This document shows positions 56,276 through 64,000 of a DNA stretch of 64,000 nt, piece by piece (positions within the stretch are counted from its first letter, which is position 1; every line of letters begins with the position of its first letter). Made by a program: the position numbers and the translations under genes. The stretch comes from Cumulibacter manganitolerans (GTDB lineage Bacteria > Actinomycetota > Actinomycetes > Mycobacteriales > Antricoccaceae), in NCBI RefSeq assembly GCF_009602465.1, contig NZ_WBKP01000007.1:49068-113067 (forward strand), written 5' to 3'. The notes beneath the pieces were generated by a model that saw only the letters and a list, made by a program, of their open reading frames with translations, did no database searches and was not told the origin of the DNA.

Positions 56276-56899
56276 TTATCGCGACGTGTTGGTCACGTTC
56301 GCCATGGGCGGCGCGCCGGGGATCGTGCCGGCGAGCGGCCCGACGCTGCGCACCGTGCAGCCGGCCGCGAGCGCCGAGGCGATGCCGGGCCGGGAGTCCT
56401 CCAGCGCGAGGCACTGCGCCGGATCGACGCCGAGCGCCGCCGCGGCCCGAAGGTACGGCTCCGGGTGCGGCTTGCCGTGCTCGACCTCCTCGGCGGCGAT
56501 GGTGAAGGCGAACGCCTCCGCCGGAAGGCCGGCCAGCACGGCGTCCGCGAGCGCCCGCGGCGACATCGTCACCAGCGCCGCCGGCACCGCCGCGGCGTGG
56601 CAGCGGCGCAGCAGCTCGCGGGTCTCCGGCACGAAGACCGGCCCGGTGCGCAGTCCCGCCATGACGTACGCCGCGAGCCGGTCGATGATGTCCTGGGCCG
56701 GCAGGTCGACCCCGCGGTCCTGGAAGAACCGCGCGGTCGCCGGCATGCTGCTGCCGGTGAGCGCCTTGGCCTGCTCGACGCTCCACGGCAGACCGAACCG
56801 CGCGAACAGGTCGATCTCGGCCTGGTGCCACAGCGGCTCGGTGTCGACCAGTGTGCCGTCCATGTCGAACAGGACGGCGGCGTAGTCGGCCGGGCTCAT
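56276..56899 (-). CDS. HAD-superfamily phosphatase (beta-PGM-like)
   Basis: 207 residues. HAD motif I FDMDGTLVDTEP (nucleophile and acid Asp), motif II VTMSPRAL, motif III KPHPEPYLRAA and motif IV LEDSRPGI, with a helical cap between I and II as in beta-phosphoglucomutase-like and sugar-phosphate phosphatases. Its ATG 56899 overlaps the metH stop (ATGA), so it is expressed with metH; the link to methionine metabolism is not obvious. Start chosen by that overlap and motif position. Confidence 0.85.
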   Translation of the reverse strand: MSPADYAAVLFDMDGTLVDTEPLWHQAEIDLFARFGLPWSVEQAKALTGSSMPATARFFQDRGVDLPAQDIIDRLAAYVMAGLRTGPVFVPETRELLRRCHAAAVPAALVTMSPRALADAVLAGLPAEAFAFTIAAEEVEHGKPHPEPYLRAAAALGVDPAQCLALEDSRPGIASALAAGCTVRSVGPLAGTIPGAPPMANVTNTSR

Positions 56900-59800
56900 G
56901 TCGCGAAGTACTTGGCCTCGGGGTGGTGGCACACCAGCGCCGAGGTCGACTGCTCGGGATGCAGCTGGTAGCCCTCGGAGAGCTCCACGCCGATCCGGGA
57001 CGGCTCGAGCAGGTCGATGAGCTTGGTCTGCTGCTCGAGGTCCGGGCAGGCCGGGTAGCCGAACGCGAACCGGGCACCGCGGTAGCCGAGCTTGAAGAAC
57101 TCCTCGAGCCGCTTCGGGTCCTCGGCGGCGGCCGAGCGGCCGCCTTCGAAGACCAGCTCGCTGCGGATCCGCTGGTGCCAGTACTCGGCGAGCGCCTCGG
57201 TGAGCTGCACCGACAGCCCGTGCAGCTCCATGTACTCGCGGTAGGAGTCGGCGGCGAACAGCCGCGCGGTCTCCTGGGAGATCTTGCCGCCCATCGTGAC
57301 GATGTCGAAGGCGATCACGTCCGGCCGGCCCTCCGCGTCCGCCTGCTCGCGGCTGCGGAAGAAGTCGGCCAGGCACAGGTGCCGGTCGCGCGGCTGGCGC
57401 GGGAAGGTGAACCGGACGCGGTCGGAGCCGTCCTCGTTGAGCACGACGACGTCGTCGCCCTCGGACACGCACGGGAAGTACCCGTACACGACCGCAGCCT
57501 CCGACAGGGCGTCGGTGTGGATGCGATCGAGCCATTCCCGCAGCCGCGGGCGGCCCTCCGCCGCGACGAGGTCGTCGTACGACGCCCCGTCGCGCGATCC
57601 GCGCAGCCCCCACTGGCCCATGAAGGTGGCCCGCTCGTCGATCATCCCCGAGTAGTCGGCCAGCGGGATGCCCTTGATCACGCGCGATCCCCAGAACGGC
57701 GGCTGCGGGACCGGATTGTCGGTGGCGACGTCCGACCGGGCCGGCAGCTGCACCGGCTGCTCGGCGGCCTTGCGCTGCTCGGCGATCCTCAGGGACCGCT
57801 CCCGGCGGGCGCGCCGCTCGGCCTTCTTGCGGGCGGCCTCCTCGGACTCGGCGGGGGTGATCAGGCCGCGGCGGACCGCCATGACGTTGTCCATCACCCG
57901 CAGCCCCTCGAACGCGTCGCGGGCGTAGTGCACGTCGGACTCGTAGACCTCGTCGAGGTCGTCCTCGACGTACGACCGGGTCAGCGCGGCGCCGCCGAGG
58001 ATCACCGGGAACCGGTCGGCGAGGCCGCGCGCGTTGAGCTCCTGCAGGTTCTCCTTCATGATGACCGTCGACTTCACCAGGAGCCCGGACATGCCCACCG
58101 CGTCGGCGTTGTGCTCGAGCGCGGCGTCGATGATCGTGTTGACCGGCTGCTTGATGCCGAGGTTCACGACGGTGTAGCCGTTGTTGCTCAGGATGATGTC
58201 GACGAGGTTCTTGCCGATGTCGTGCACGTCGCCCTTGACGGTCGCCAGCACGATGGTGCCCTTGCCGGCGTCGTCGGTCTTGTCCATGTGCGGCTCGAGG
58301 TGCGCGACGGCGGCCTTCATCACCTCGGCCGACTGCAGGACGAACGGCAGCTGCATCTTGCCCGAGCCGAACAGCTCGCCGACCGTCTTCATGCCGTCGA
58401 GCAGGAGGTCGTTGATGATCGCCAGCGGCGGCATGCTGCCCATCGCCTCGTCGAGGTCGGCCTCGAGACCGGCCCGCTCGCCGTCGATGATCCGCTGCTT
58501 GAGGCGCTCGTCCAGCGGCAGCGCGGCCAGCTGGGCGGCGCGCGACTGGGCGCTGCCGGAGACCTTGACGCCCTCGAAGATCTCCATGAAGCGGGTCAGC
58601 GGGTCGTACGCCGGCTCGTCACCCTCGGCCGGCCGGCGCCGGTCGTAGATCAGGTCGAGGGCGATGGTGCGCTGCTCGTCGTCGATCTTGGACATCGGCA
58701 GGATCTTGCTGGCGTGCAGGATCGCGCTGTCCAGCCCGGCGTCCTGGCACTCGTTGAGGAACACCGAGTTGAGCACCTGCCGCGCCGCGGGGTTCAGGCC
58801 GAACGACACGTTCGACAGCCCGAGGGTGGTGCTCACCTTGGGGTAGGCGGCCTTCAGCGCGCGGATGCCCTCGATGGTCTCCAGCGCGTCGCGGCGGCTC
58901 TCCTCCTGCCCGGTGGCGATGGTGAACGTGAGGGTGTCGACCATGATGTCCTCGTGCGCGATGCCCCACCGCTCGTGCAGCTCGTCGATCATGCGGCCGG
59001 CGATGCGCACCTTGTCGGCGGCGGTGCGGGCCTGGCCCTCCTCGTCGATCGTGAGCGCGACGACGGCCGCGCCGTGCTCGCGCACGATCGGCAGCAGCCG
59101 GGCCCAGCGGGACCCTTCGCCGTCGCCGTCCTCGAGGTTCACCGAGTTGATGATGCAGCGGCCGCCGAGCCGTTCCAGGCCCGCCTCGATGACCGGCACC
59201 TCGGTCGAGTCGAGCATGATCGGCAGCGTCGTCGCCGTCGCGAACCGCTCGGCGAGGGTGCTCATGTCGGCCGCGCCGTCCCGACCGACGTAGTCGACGC
59301 ACAGGTCGATGACGTGCGAGCCGTCGCGGGCGAGGCCCTTGGCCACCTCGACGCAATCGTCGAGGCGGCCGTCGATGAGCGCCTCGCGGAACGCCTTGCT
59401 GCCGTTGGTGTTGGTGCGCTCGCCGATGAGCAGGACGCCGGCGTCCTGCCGGTACGGCACCTGCTGGTAGAGCGAGGAGATGCCCGCCTCGAGCACCGGC
59501 TCGCGGGTCGCGGGGGTCAGGCCGGCGACGGCCTCGCGCAGCGCGGAGATGTGCTCCGGGGTGGTGCCGCAGCAGCCGCCGACCATGCTCACGCCGTAGT
59601 CGGTGACGAACCGGCGGACGGCCGAGCTGAACGCCTCGGGGCCCAGCGGGTAGACCGCGCCGTCGGGCCCGAGCTCGGGCAGGCCCGCGTTCGGCATCAC
59701 CGAGATGCGGATCGGAGAGTGCGCGGACAGGTAGCGCAGGTGCTCGCTCATCTCCTCGGGGCCGGTCGCGCAGTTCAGGCCGATGACGTCGATGCCGAGC

Positions 59801-60450
59801 GCGGTGAGCGCGTTGAGCGCGGCGCCGATCTCCGAGCCCAGCAGCATCGTGCCGGTGGTCTCGACCGTGACATGGCAGATGATCGGGACCTCGTGGCCCC
59901 GCTCGGCCATCGCCCGCTTCGCGCCGATGACCGCGCTCTTGGCCTGCAGCAGGTCCTGGCAGGTCTCGATGAGCACGGCGTCGACGCCGCCGTCGAGCAG
60001 CCCGGCGACCTGCTGCTGGTAGGCGTCGCGCAGCGTCGTGAACGGGGCGTGCCCGAGGGTGGGCAGCTTGGTGCCGGGACCGATGGAGCCCAGCACGAAC
60101 CGCGGCTGGTCGTCGGTCGACGCGGCGTCGGCGGCCTCGCGCGCAATCCGCGCGCCGGCCTCCGCGAGCTCGTAGATCCGCTCCGGGATGTCGTACTCGA
60201 GGAGGTTCGCGTAGTTCGCGCCGAACGTGTTGGTCTCGATCGCCTGCGCGCCGGCGGCGAGGTAGCGGTCGTGCACCGCGCGGACGACGTCCGGCCGCGT
60301 CACGTTGAGGATCTCGTTGCAGCCTTCGAGCTGCGCGAAGTCGTCGAGGGAGAGGTCGAAGCCCTGCAGCATCGTGCCCATCGCCCCGTCGGTGACCAGC
60401 GGTCCGTTGTCGAGTGCGGTCAGGAACGAGGGGCGAGTTGGTTGCTGCAC
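56896..60450 (-). CDS. metH: Cobalamin-dependent methionine synthase MetH
   Basis: 1184-residue four-module enzyme making methionine from homocysteine. Homocysteine domain (1-320) with zinc cysteines in NCATG and GGCCGTTPE; methyltetrahydrofolate domain (350-610, GERTNTNGSKAFREAL); cap and B12 domain (650-890) with the cobalt-ligand motif DVHDIGKN; reactivation domain (~1000-1184) with GQWGLRG and HPEQSTSALVCHHPEAKYF. Length is close to E. coli MetH (1227). GTG 60450 follows TAGAAT by 6 bp: leaderless, so no cobalamin riboswitch precedes it. Confidence 0.96.
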   Translation of the reverse strand: MQQPTRPSFLTALDNGPLVTDGAMGTMLQGFDLSLDDFAQLEGCNEILNVTRPDVVRAVHDRYLAAGAQAIETNTFGANYANLLEYDIPERIYELAEAGARIAREAADAASTDDQPRFVLGSIGPGTKLPTLGHAPFTTLRDAYQQQVAGLLDGGVDAVLIETCQDLLQAKSAVIGAKRAMAERGHEVPIICHVTVETTGTMLLGSEIGAALNALTALGIDVIGLNCATGPEEMSEHLRYLSAHSPIRISVMPNAGLPELGPDGAVYPLGPEAFSSAVRRFVTDYGVSMVGGCCGTTPEHISALREAVAGLTPATREPVLEAGISSLYQQVPYRQDAGVLLIGERTNTNGSKAFREALIDGRLDDCVEVAKGLARDGSHVIDLCVDYVGRDGAADMSTLAERFATATTLPIMLDSTEVPVIEAGLERLGGRCIINSVNLEDGDGEGSRWARLLPIVREHGAAVVALTIDEEGQARTAADKVRIAGRMIDELHERWGIAHEDIMVDTLTFTIATGQEESRRDALETIEGIRALKAAYPKVSTTLGLSNVSFGLNPAARQVLNSVFLNECQDAGLDSAILHASKILPMSKIDDEQRTIALDLIYDRRRPAEGDEPAYDPLTRFMEIFEGVKVSGSAQSRAAQLAALPLDERLKQRIIDGERAGLEADLDEAMGSMPPLAIINDLLLDGMKTVGELFGSGKMQLPFVLQSAEVMKAAVAHLEPHMDKTDDAGKGTIVLATVKGDVHDIGKNLVDIILSNNGYTVVNLGIKQPVNTIIDAALEHNADAVGMSGLLVKSTVIMKENLQELNARGLADRFPVILGGAALTRSYVEDDLDEVYESDVHYARDAFEGLRVMDNVMAVRRGLITPAESEEAARKKAERRARRERSLRIAEQRKAAEQPVQLPARSDVATDNPVPQPPFWGSRVIKGIPLADYSGMIDERATFMGQWGLRGSRDGASYDDLVAAEGRPRLREWLDRIHTDALSEAAVVYGYFPCVSEGDDVVVLNEDGSDRVRFTFPRQPRDRHLCLADFFRSREQADAEGRPDVIAFDIVTMGGKISQETARLFAADSYREYMELHGLSVQLTEALAEYWHQRIRSELVFEGGRSAAAEDPKRLEEFFKLGYRGARFAFGYPACPDLEQQTKLIDLLEPSRIGVELSEGYQLHPEQSTSALVCHHPEAKYFAT

Positions 60451-60456
60451 CTTGCC

Positions 60457-60495
60457 ATTCTATGTGCTGTCGGTGAGCACACTCCGCCGTACGCT
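60457..60495. promoter_or_regulatory. Divergent metH / PAC2 promoter region
   Basis: The 51-bp gap holds TAGAAT (60457-60462, minus strand) 6 bp before metH and TACGCT (60490-60495, plus strand) 6 bp before the PAC2 gene, so both mRNAs should start at or next to the start codons. CTGTCGGTG at 60468-60476 resembles the PafBC-type half but is 13 bp from the -10, not 8. Confidence 0.5.
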
Positions 60496-60501
60496 GGGGT
60501 G

Positions 60502-61350
60502 ATGATGCCCTCAGAGGACTCGCTGCCCGATCTCGTCGCGCCGGTGATGGTGTGCGCGTTCTCGGGCTGGAACGACGCCGGCGAGGCGGCGTCGTCGGCC
60601 GTGGAGCATCTCGCGCTCACCTGGGACGCCCGCCCGTACGCCACGCTGGAGGGCGAGGAGTACTACGACTTCCAGGTCAACCGCCCCCAGGTCTCGCTGG
60701 TGGACGGCGTGTCGCGCCGCATCACCTGGCCCGGCGTCGACATCAGCATCGCCCGGATGCCGTCCTCCGGGCGCGATCTGGTGCTGGTGAGCGGACCCGA
60801 GCCGAACCTGCGCTGGCTGACGTTCTGCGAGGAGATCCTCGACGTGGTCCGCGACCTCGGTGTCGAACGGCTGGTGCTGCTGGGCGGGTTGAGCACGGAC
60901 AGCCACTTCGAGCGGCGCGTGCCGGTCAGCGGCTCGGCGTGGGATGCGCGGTCCGCCGCCCGCTACGCGCTGGCGGCGACCCGCTACGAGGGTCCCACCG
61001 GCGTGACCGGGCTGCTGCACCACCTCGCGGTGCGCAGCGGGTTCGAGGCCGTGTCGTTCTGGGCGGGTACGCCGTACTACGTGTCCGCGCCGGTGTGGTC
61101 GCCGGCCACCGTGGCGCTGCTGCGCCGCGTCGAGCAGGTGATCGGTGAGGACATCCCGCTGGGCACGCTCGATCAGCAGGCGGCCGCGTCGATCGACGCG
61201 GTCCGCGCGCTGGTGGACGCCGACCCGTCGATGCGTGAGCACATCGACGCGCTGGCCGACGAGCCGGAGATCGACTCGACGACCGCCGACGAGCTGGCGG
61301 CCGAGTTCGAGAGATACCTCCGGCGGCACGACGACGACGGCAAGGGCTGA
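60502..61350 (+). CDS. PAC2 family protein
   Basis: 282 residues. The PAC2 (proteasome assembly chaperone 2-like) fold is supported by VMVCAFSGWNDAGEAASSAVEHL at the start, VSGPEPNLRWLTFCEEIL, VERLVLLGGLSTDSHFERRVPVSGSA and the GTPYYVSAPVWSPATVALLRRVEQ end block; orthologous to mycobacterial Rv2125, adjacent to metH there too. Bacterial PAC2 proteins are structural relatives of eukaryotic PAC2, but a role in proteasome assembly is not established. ATG 60502 is leaderless. Confidence 0.87.
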   Translation: MMPSEDSLPDLVAPVMVCAFSGWNDAGEAASSAVEHLALTWDARPYATLEGEEYYDFQVNRPQVSLVDGVSRRITWPGVDISIARMPSSGRDLVLVSGPEPNLRWLTFCEEILDVVRDLGVERLVLLGGLSTDSHFERRVPVSGSAWDARSAARYALAATRYEGPTGVTGLLHHLAVRSGFEAVSFWAGTPYYVSAPVWSPATVALLRRVEQVIGEDIPLGTLDQQAAASIDAVRALVDADPSMREHIDALADEPEIDSTTADELAAEFERYLRRHDDDGKG

Positions 61351-61366
61351 GGAAGCGTCCCCGGCC

Positions 61367-61410
61367 GTTCACGCCGAATTCACAAACCTGCCGCTCGCGC
61401 TCACTAGGTT
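61367..61410 (+). promoter_or_regulatory. PHO box and -10 of the phoX-type gene
   Basis: Two adjacent 11-nt direct repeats, GTTCACGCCGA at 61367-61377 and ATTCACAAACC at 61378-61388, fit the PhoP-binding unit of Streptomyces PHO boxes (GTTCACC-type, 11-nt period). TAGGTT at 61405-61410 is a -10, placing the box over the -35 as for activated promoters. Confidence 0.6.
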
Positions 61411-61448
61411 TCTCAGGGTCTGCACCCCTGGAAGACTTGGAGCCCTCG

Positions 61449-63482
61449 ATGACCGACGCCCGGCCACGGCGCGCATTCCTGCCGCTGTTCACCTCCGCGC
61501 ACTCGAACCGTTCGTCGCTGACCTGCCGAATGCGGTGTGGCAACGCCTGCGACCACGCCGCCCCGAACACCTCCGGCGGCGAGTACTTCGGCGACATCAT
61601 GACGGCCGCGCTGTCGCGCCGCCGGATGCTGCAGGCCACGGCTGTCGTCGGTGCCGCCGCGGCCGCCTCGAGCGTGCTCGGCGGCCGAGCGGCGTACGCG
61701 GCGCCGTCGGTGGCCGCGCCCGGGCTGCGGTTCACGCCGATCGCGCCGTCCACCGCGGACGCCGTGGTCGTGCCGGCCGGCTATGAGCAGAAGGTCGTCC
61801 TGCGGTGGGGCGATCCGATCCTCGCCGGTGCGCCGGCGTTCGACCCCGCCGCCCAGAGCGCCGCCGCACAGCAGGGCCAGTTCGGCTACAACAACGACTT
61901 CCTCGGGTTCTTCGATCTCGACGCGTCGACCCAGCTGATGATGGTGAACCACGAGTACACCGACGAATACATCATGTTCCCGGGCTACGACCCGCAGAAC
62001 CCCACGCGCGAGCAGGTCGAGATCGCGTGGGCCGCGCACGGGCTGTCCGTCGTCGCGGTGCAGGCTGCGACGAAGGGCGGCGCGGAGTCCCCCATCGTCG
62101 GGCACCCGAGCAACCGGCGGATCCACACCGGGACCGCGTTCAAGCTCACCGGGCCGGTGGCCGGCCACGACCTCGTCAAGACCGCCGCCGATCCCACGGG
62201 CACGACGGTCCTGGGCACGTTGAACAACTGCTCCGGCGGCTTGACGCCGTGGGGCACCTGGCTGACCGCCGAGGAGAACTTCAACCAGTACTTCGCCAAC
62301 GCCGACCTCGTCACCGACCCGACAGCCAAGGCGCGCCTGAAGCGGTACGGCGTCAGCGGCATGGCGAGCGAGCGCAAGTGGGAGCGCTTCGACGACCGGT
62401 TCGACCTCGCGAAGTCGCCCAACGAGGTCAACCGGTTCGGCTGGATCGTCGAGGTGGATCCGTTCGATCCGACGTCCACGCCGAAGAAGCGCACCGCGCT
62501 GGGCCGGTTCAAGCACGAGGCGGCGAACGTCCGCGTCGACGACAACGGCCGGGTCGCGGTCTACATGGGCGACGACGAGCGGTTCGACTACTTCTACAAG
62601 TTCGTCTCCAACGGCACCGTCGACACCTCGGGCACGGCGGCGGCGCGCGCGAACAACGCCGGCCTGCTCGACGACGGAACGCTGTACGTCGCCAGGTTCT
62701 CGGGCAGCTCGCCGGCCGCCGAGATCGACGGCACGGGCACGCTGCCGACCGACGGCCACTTCGACGGCTCCGGGACGTGGATCAAGCTCGCCTCGGGCAG
62801 CACGTCGTTCGTGCCCGGCATGAGCGCCGAGGAGGTGTACCTGTTCACCCGGCAGGCCGGCGACGCGGTGGGCGCGACCAAGATGGACCGCCCCGAGGAC
62901 GTCGAGCCCCACCCGATCACCGGCACGGTGTACATCGCGCTGACGAACAACACCAAGCGCACCACCGCAGACGAGGCCAACCCGCGCACCGCGAACAAGC
63001 ACGGGCACGTCATGGAGGTCATGGAGAACGGCAACGCCTCGACCGCCGAGTCGTTCAGCTGGAGCATCTTCCTGCTCTGCGGCGACCCGAACGACCCGAG
63101 CACCTACTTCGCCGGGGCGGACAAGTCGAAGGTCTCCCCCATCTCGTGCCCGGACAACGTCACGTTCGACAAGTACGGGAACCTGTGGATCTCGACCGAC
63201 GGCAACCAGCTCGGTGCCCACGACCGCCTCTACGGCGTCGCCACCGAGGGCAAGTACCGCGGCGAGGTGCGCCAGTTCCTGTCGGTGCCGACCGGCGCGG
63301 AGACGTGTGGTCCGTGGGTGGGTGACGAGCGGGTGTTCGTCTGCGTGCAGCACCCCGGCGAGACCGACGACGCGTCGTACGAGACCCCGTCCTCGCACTG
63401 GCCGGACGGCGGATCGAGCATCCCGCGTCCGTCGGTCGTCGGCGTGTGGAACACCGCCAAGAACGGCAAGGTCGGCTTCTGA
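61449..63482 (+). CDS. phoX: Tat-exported PhoX-type alkaline phosphatase (DUF839)
   Basis: 677 residues. The twin-arginine signal SRRRMLQATAVVGAAA is at residues 56-71, with likely cleavage after AYA at 84, so a ~50-residue actinobacterial N-region (including CRMRCGNACDH) precedes it. The body is a PhoX/DUF839 propeller; LNNCSGGLTPWGTWLTAEENF holds the iron-binding cysteine, and MGDDERFDYFYKFVS is a further metal-site block. PhoX enzymes release phosphate from organophosphates using Fe and Ca. ATG 61449 has a GGAG site; the TTG at 61437 overlaps it. The 234 bp after it hold only a weak 6-bp hairpin (63487-63509). Confidence 0.9.
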   Translation: MTDARPRRAFLPLFTSAHSNRSSLTCRMRCGNACDHAAPNTSGGEYFGDIMTAALSRRRMLQATAVVGAAAAASSVLGGRAAYAAPSVAAPGLRFTPIAPSTADAVVVPAGYEQKVVLRWGDPILAGAPAFDPAAQSAAAQQGQFGYNNDFLGFFDLDASTQLMMVNHEYTDEYIMFPGYDPQNPTREQVEIAWAAHGLSVVAVQAATKGGAESPIVGHPSNRRIHTGTAFKLTGPVAGHDLVKTAADPTGTTVLGTLNNCSGGLTPWGTWLTAEENFNQYFANADLVTDPTAKARLKRYGVSGMASERKWERFDDRFDLAKSPNEVNRFGWIVEVDPFDPTSTPKKRTALGRFKHEAANVRVDDNGRVAVYMGDDERFDYFYKFVSNGTVDTSGTAAARANNAGLLDDGTLYVARFSGSSPAAEIDGTGTLPTDGHFDGSGTWIKLASGSTSFVPGMSAEEVYLFTRQAGDAVGATKMDRPEDVEPHPITGTVYIALTNNTKRTTADEANPRTANKHGHVMEVMENGNASTAESFSWSIFLLCGDPNDPSTYFAGADKSKVSPISCPDNVTFDKYGNLWISTDGNQLGAHDRLYGVATEGKYRGEVRQFLSVPTGAETCGPWVGDERVFVCVQHPGETDDASYETPSSHWPDGGSSIPRPSVVGVWNTAKNGKVGF

Positions 63483-63715
63483 TCCGGCTGTCCGTGCACA
63501 AGAGACAGCGAGGCGTCGGTTCCGGTACGTCGGGGCGGGGGAACACCCAGGCGGGATCGATGTCCCAGGCCCGGTACACCCTCAACGTGGACCATGCCCT
63601 CGACGTGTACGGATAGCAGATCTTCGGCAGCTACGCGGCGTGCGGCGTGTCGTTCTGATCCATCCTGGCCGACGACCCTACACCGGCGCCACGGCGGAGG
63701 CACCAGGACCGAGCG

Positions 63716-64000
63716 CTAGGTGAGCTCTGTGGTGCCGGTGATGGGGTTGGTCCAGTGGATGTGGCCGGTCTCGAGCATGTGCGGTTGCCAGTGGAGCTGG
63801 TGCTTGGCGCGGTGGTGGCGGCGGCACAGGACGTGCAGGTTCTGCGGGACGGTCTGGCCGTCGGGTGGCTGGTCGTCGCGGTAGGGCTGCAGGTGGTCGA
63901 GGTCGGTGCCGGGGCCGGCGGGTCGGGTGCAGCCGGGGAATCGGCAGGTGCCGTCGCGGGCGGCGATCGCGGTGCGCAGTCGTTCGGAGGGTCGTCGGCG
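63716..64000 (-). CDS. C-terminal part of a 13E12/DUF222-type HNH endonuclease-like protein (truncated by window edge)
   Basis: The minus-strand frame is open from the right edge to TAG at 63716-63718 (94 residues). The visible part is the HNH module: RTAIAARDGTCRFPGCTRPAGPG, TDLDHLQPY, then QNLHVLCRRHHRAKHQLHW. Cysteine pair, DHL and the final RHHRAKH keep the ββα-metal layout. This is the end of the actinobacterial 13E12 repeat family (DUF222 plus HNH), often present in many copies per genome. There is no start codon in the window. Not a functional claim: most copies are uncharacterised. Confidence 0.88.
   Translation of the reverse strand, partial: RRRPSERLRTAIAARDGTCRFPGCTRPAGPGTDLDHLQPYRDDQPPDGQTVPQNLHVLCRRHHRAKHQLHWQPHMLETGHIHWTNPITGTTELT

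Noticed and set aside
60468..60495. PafBC-type promoter on the PAC2 gene
   Set aside because: CTGTCGGTG matches well, but it is 13 bp from TACGCT rather than 8.
56851..60501. A very long plus-strand open frame across metH that runs on into the PAC2 gene
   Set aside because: It is the antisense shadow of metH in high-GC sequence. Only the last part, from 60502, has family residues and a promoter.
60451..60501. Cobalamin riboswitch upstream of metH
   Set aside because: Only 51 bp separate the divergent starts, and metH appears leaderless, so there is no room for one.

Overview
The window is a stretch of high-GC chromosome from an actinomycete with a complete Pup-proteasome system. From 28 to 61 kb, genes occur in orders also known from Mycobacterium tuberculosis: rbpA/lnt, pepQ/exonuclease, DUF4333/helY/tatC/tatA/pafC/pafB, pafA/prcA/prcB/pup/dop/mpa, trmI/RecB-like, DUF3349/membrane protein/pitA and metH/PAC2. 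A 13E12-type HNH gene at the right edge and leaderless promoters (TANNNT followed 6-7 nt later by the start codon) also fit an actinomycete. I cannot name the genus with confidence.

Layout. 0-2.4 kb: end of an SRPBCC-like gene, an MFS exporter and a GntR/FCD regulator. 2.4-4.6 kb: a polyhydroxyalkanoate-type operon (phasin/PhaE-like, PhaC-like, GNAT). 4.6-8.0 kb: a dormancy-like set (tandem UspA, phosphoribosyltransferase, erythromycin-esterase-like protein, GPGG small membrane protein). 8-16 kb: accessory metabolism (quinone oxidoreductase, solitary peptide-binding lipoprotein, two acetyltransferases, a LinB-type haloalkane dehalogenase, a small secreted protein, an SCP2-hydrolase fusion). 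16-23 kb: a complete oligopeptide ABC importer behind a long structured leader region that may contain a small gene or RNA with its own terminator. 23-28 kb: metallophosphoesterase, GDPD and lysophospholipid acyltransferase, a 0.6 kb repeat island and a class III aminotransferase. 28-41 kb: thymidine kinase, RbpA, Lnt, PepQ, 5'-3' exonuclease, HelY, Tat translocase and PafBC. 41-48 kb: Pup-proteasome genes. 48-64 kb: tRNA methyltransferase, M50 protease, RecB-like exonuclease, D-aminoacylase-like amidohydrolase, phosphate transporter, MetH, PAC2 protein, PhoX phosphatase and a truncated HNH gene.

How the genes work together. Mpa unfolds pupylated proteins, PrcBA degrades them, PafA attaches Pup, and Dop activates and removes it. 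PafBC is a transcriptional activator of DNA-damage genes; the RecB-like exonuclease 11 kb away has a promoter of the PafBC/RecA-NDp type. A two-unit PHO box precedes the Tat-exported PhoX, whose secretion needs the TatAC encoded here, and PitA supplies phosphate uptake. A SigR-type promoter precedes rbpA. Most of the window is conserved chromosome. The least explained parts are the short leader ORF between prcB and prcA, the repeat island at 26.2-26.9 kb and the small transcription unit at 16.26-16.50 kb.
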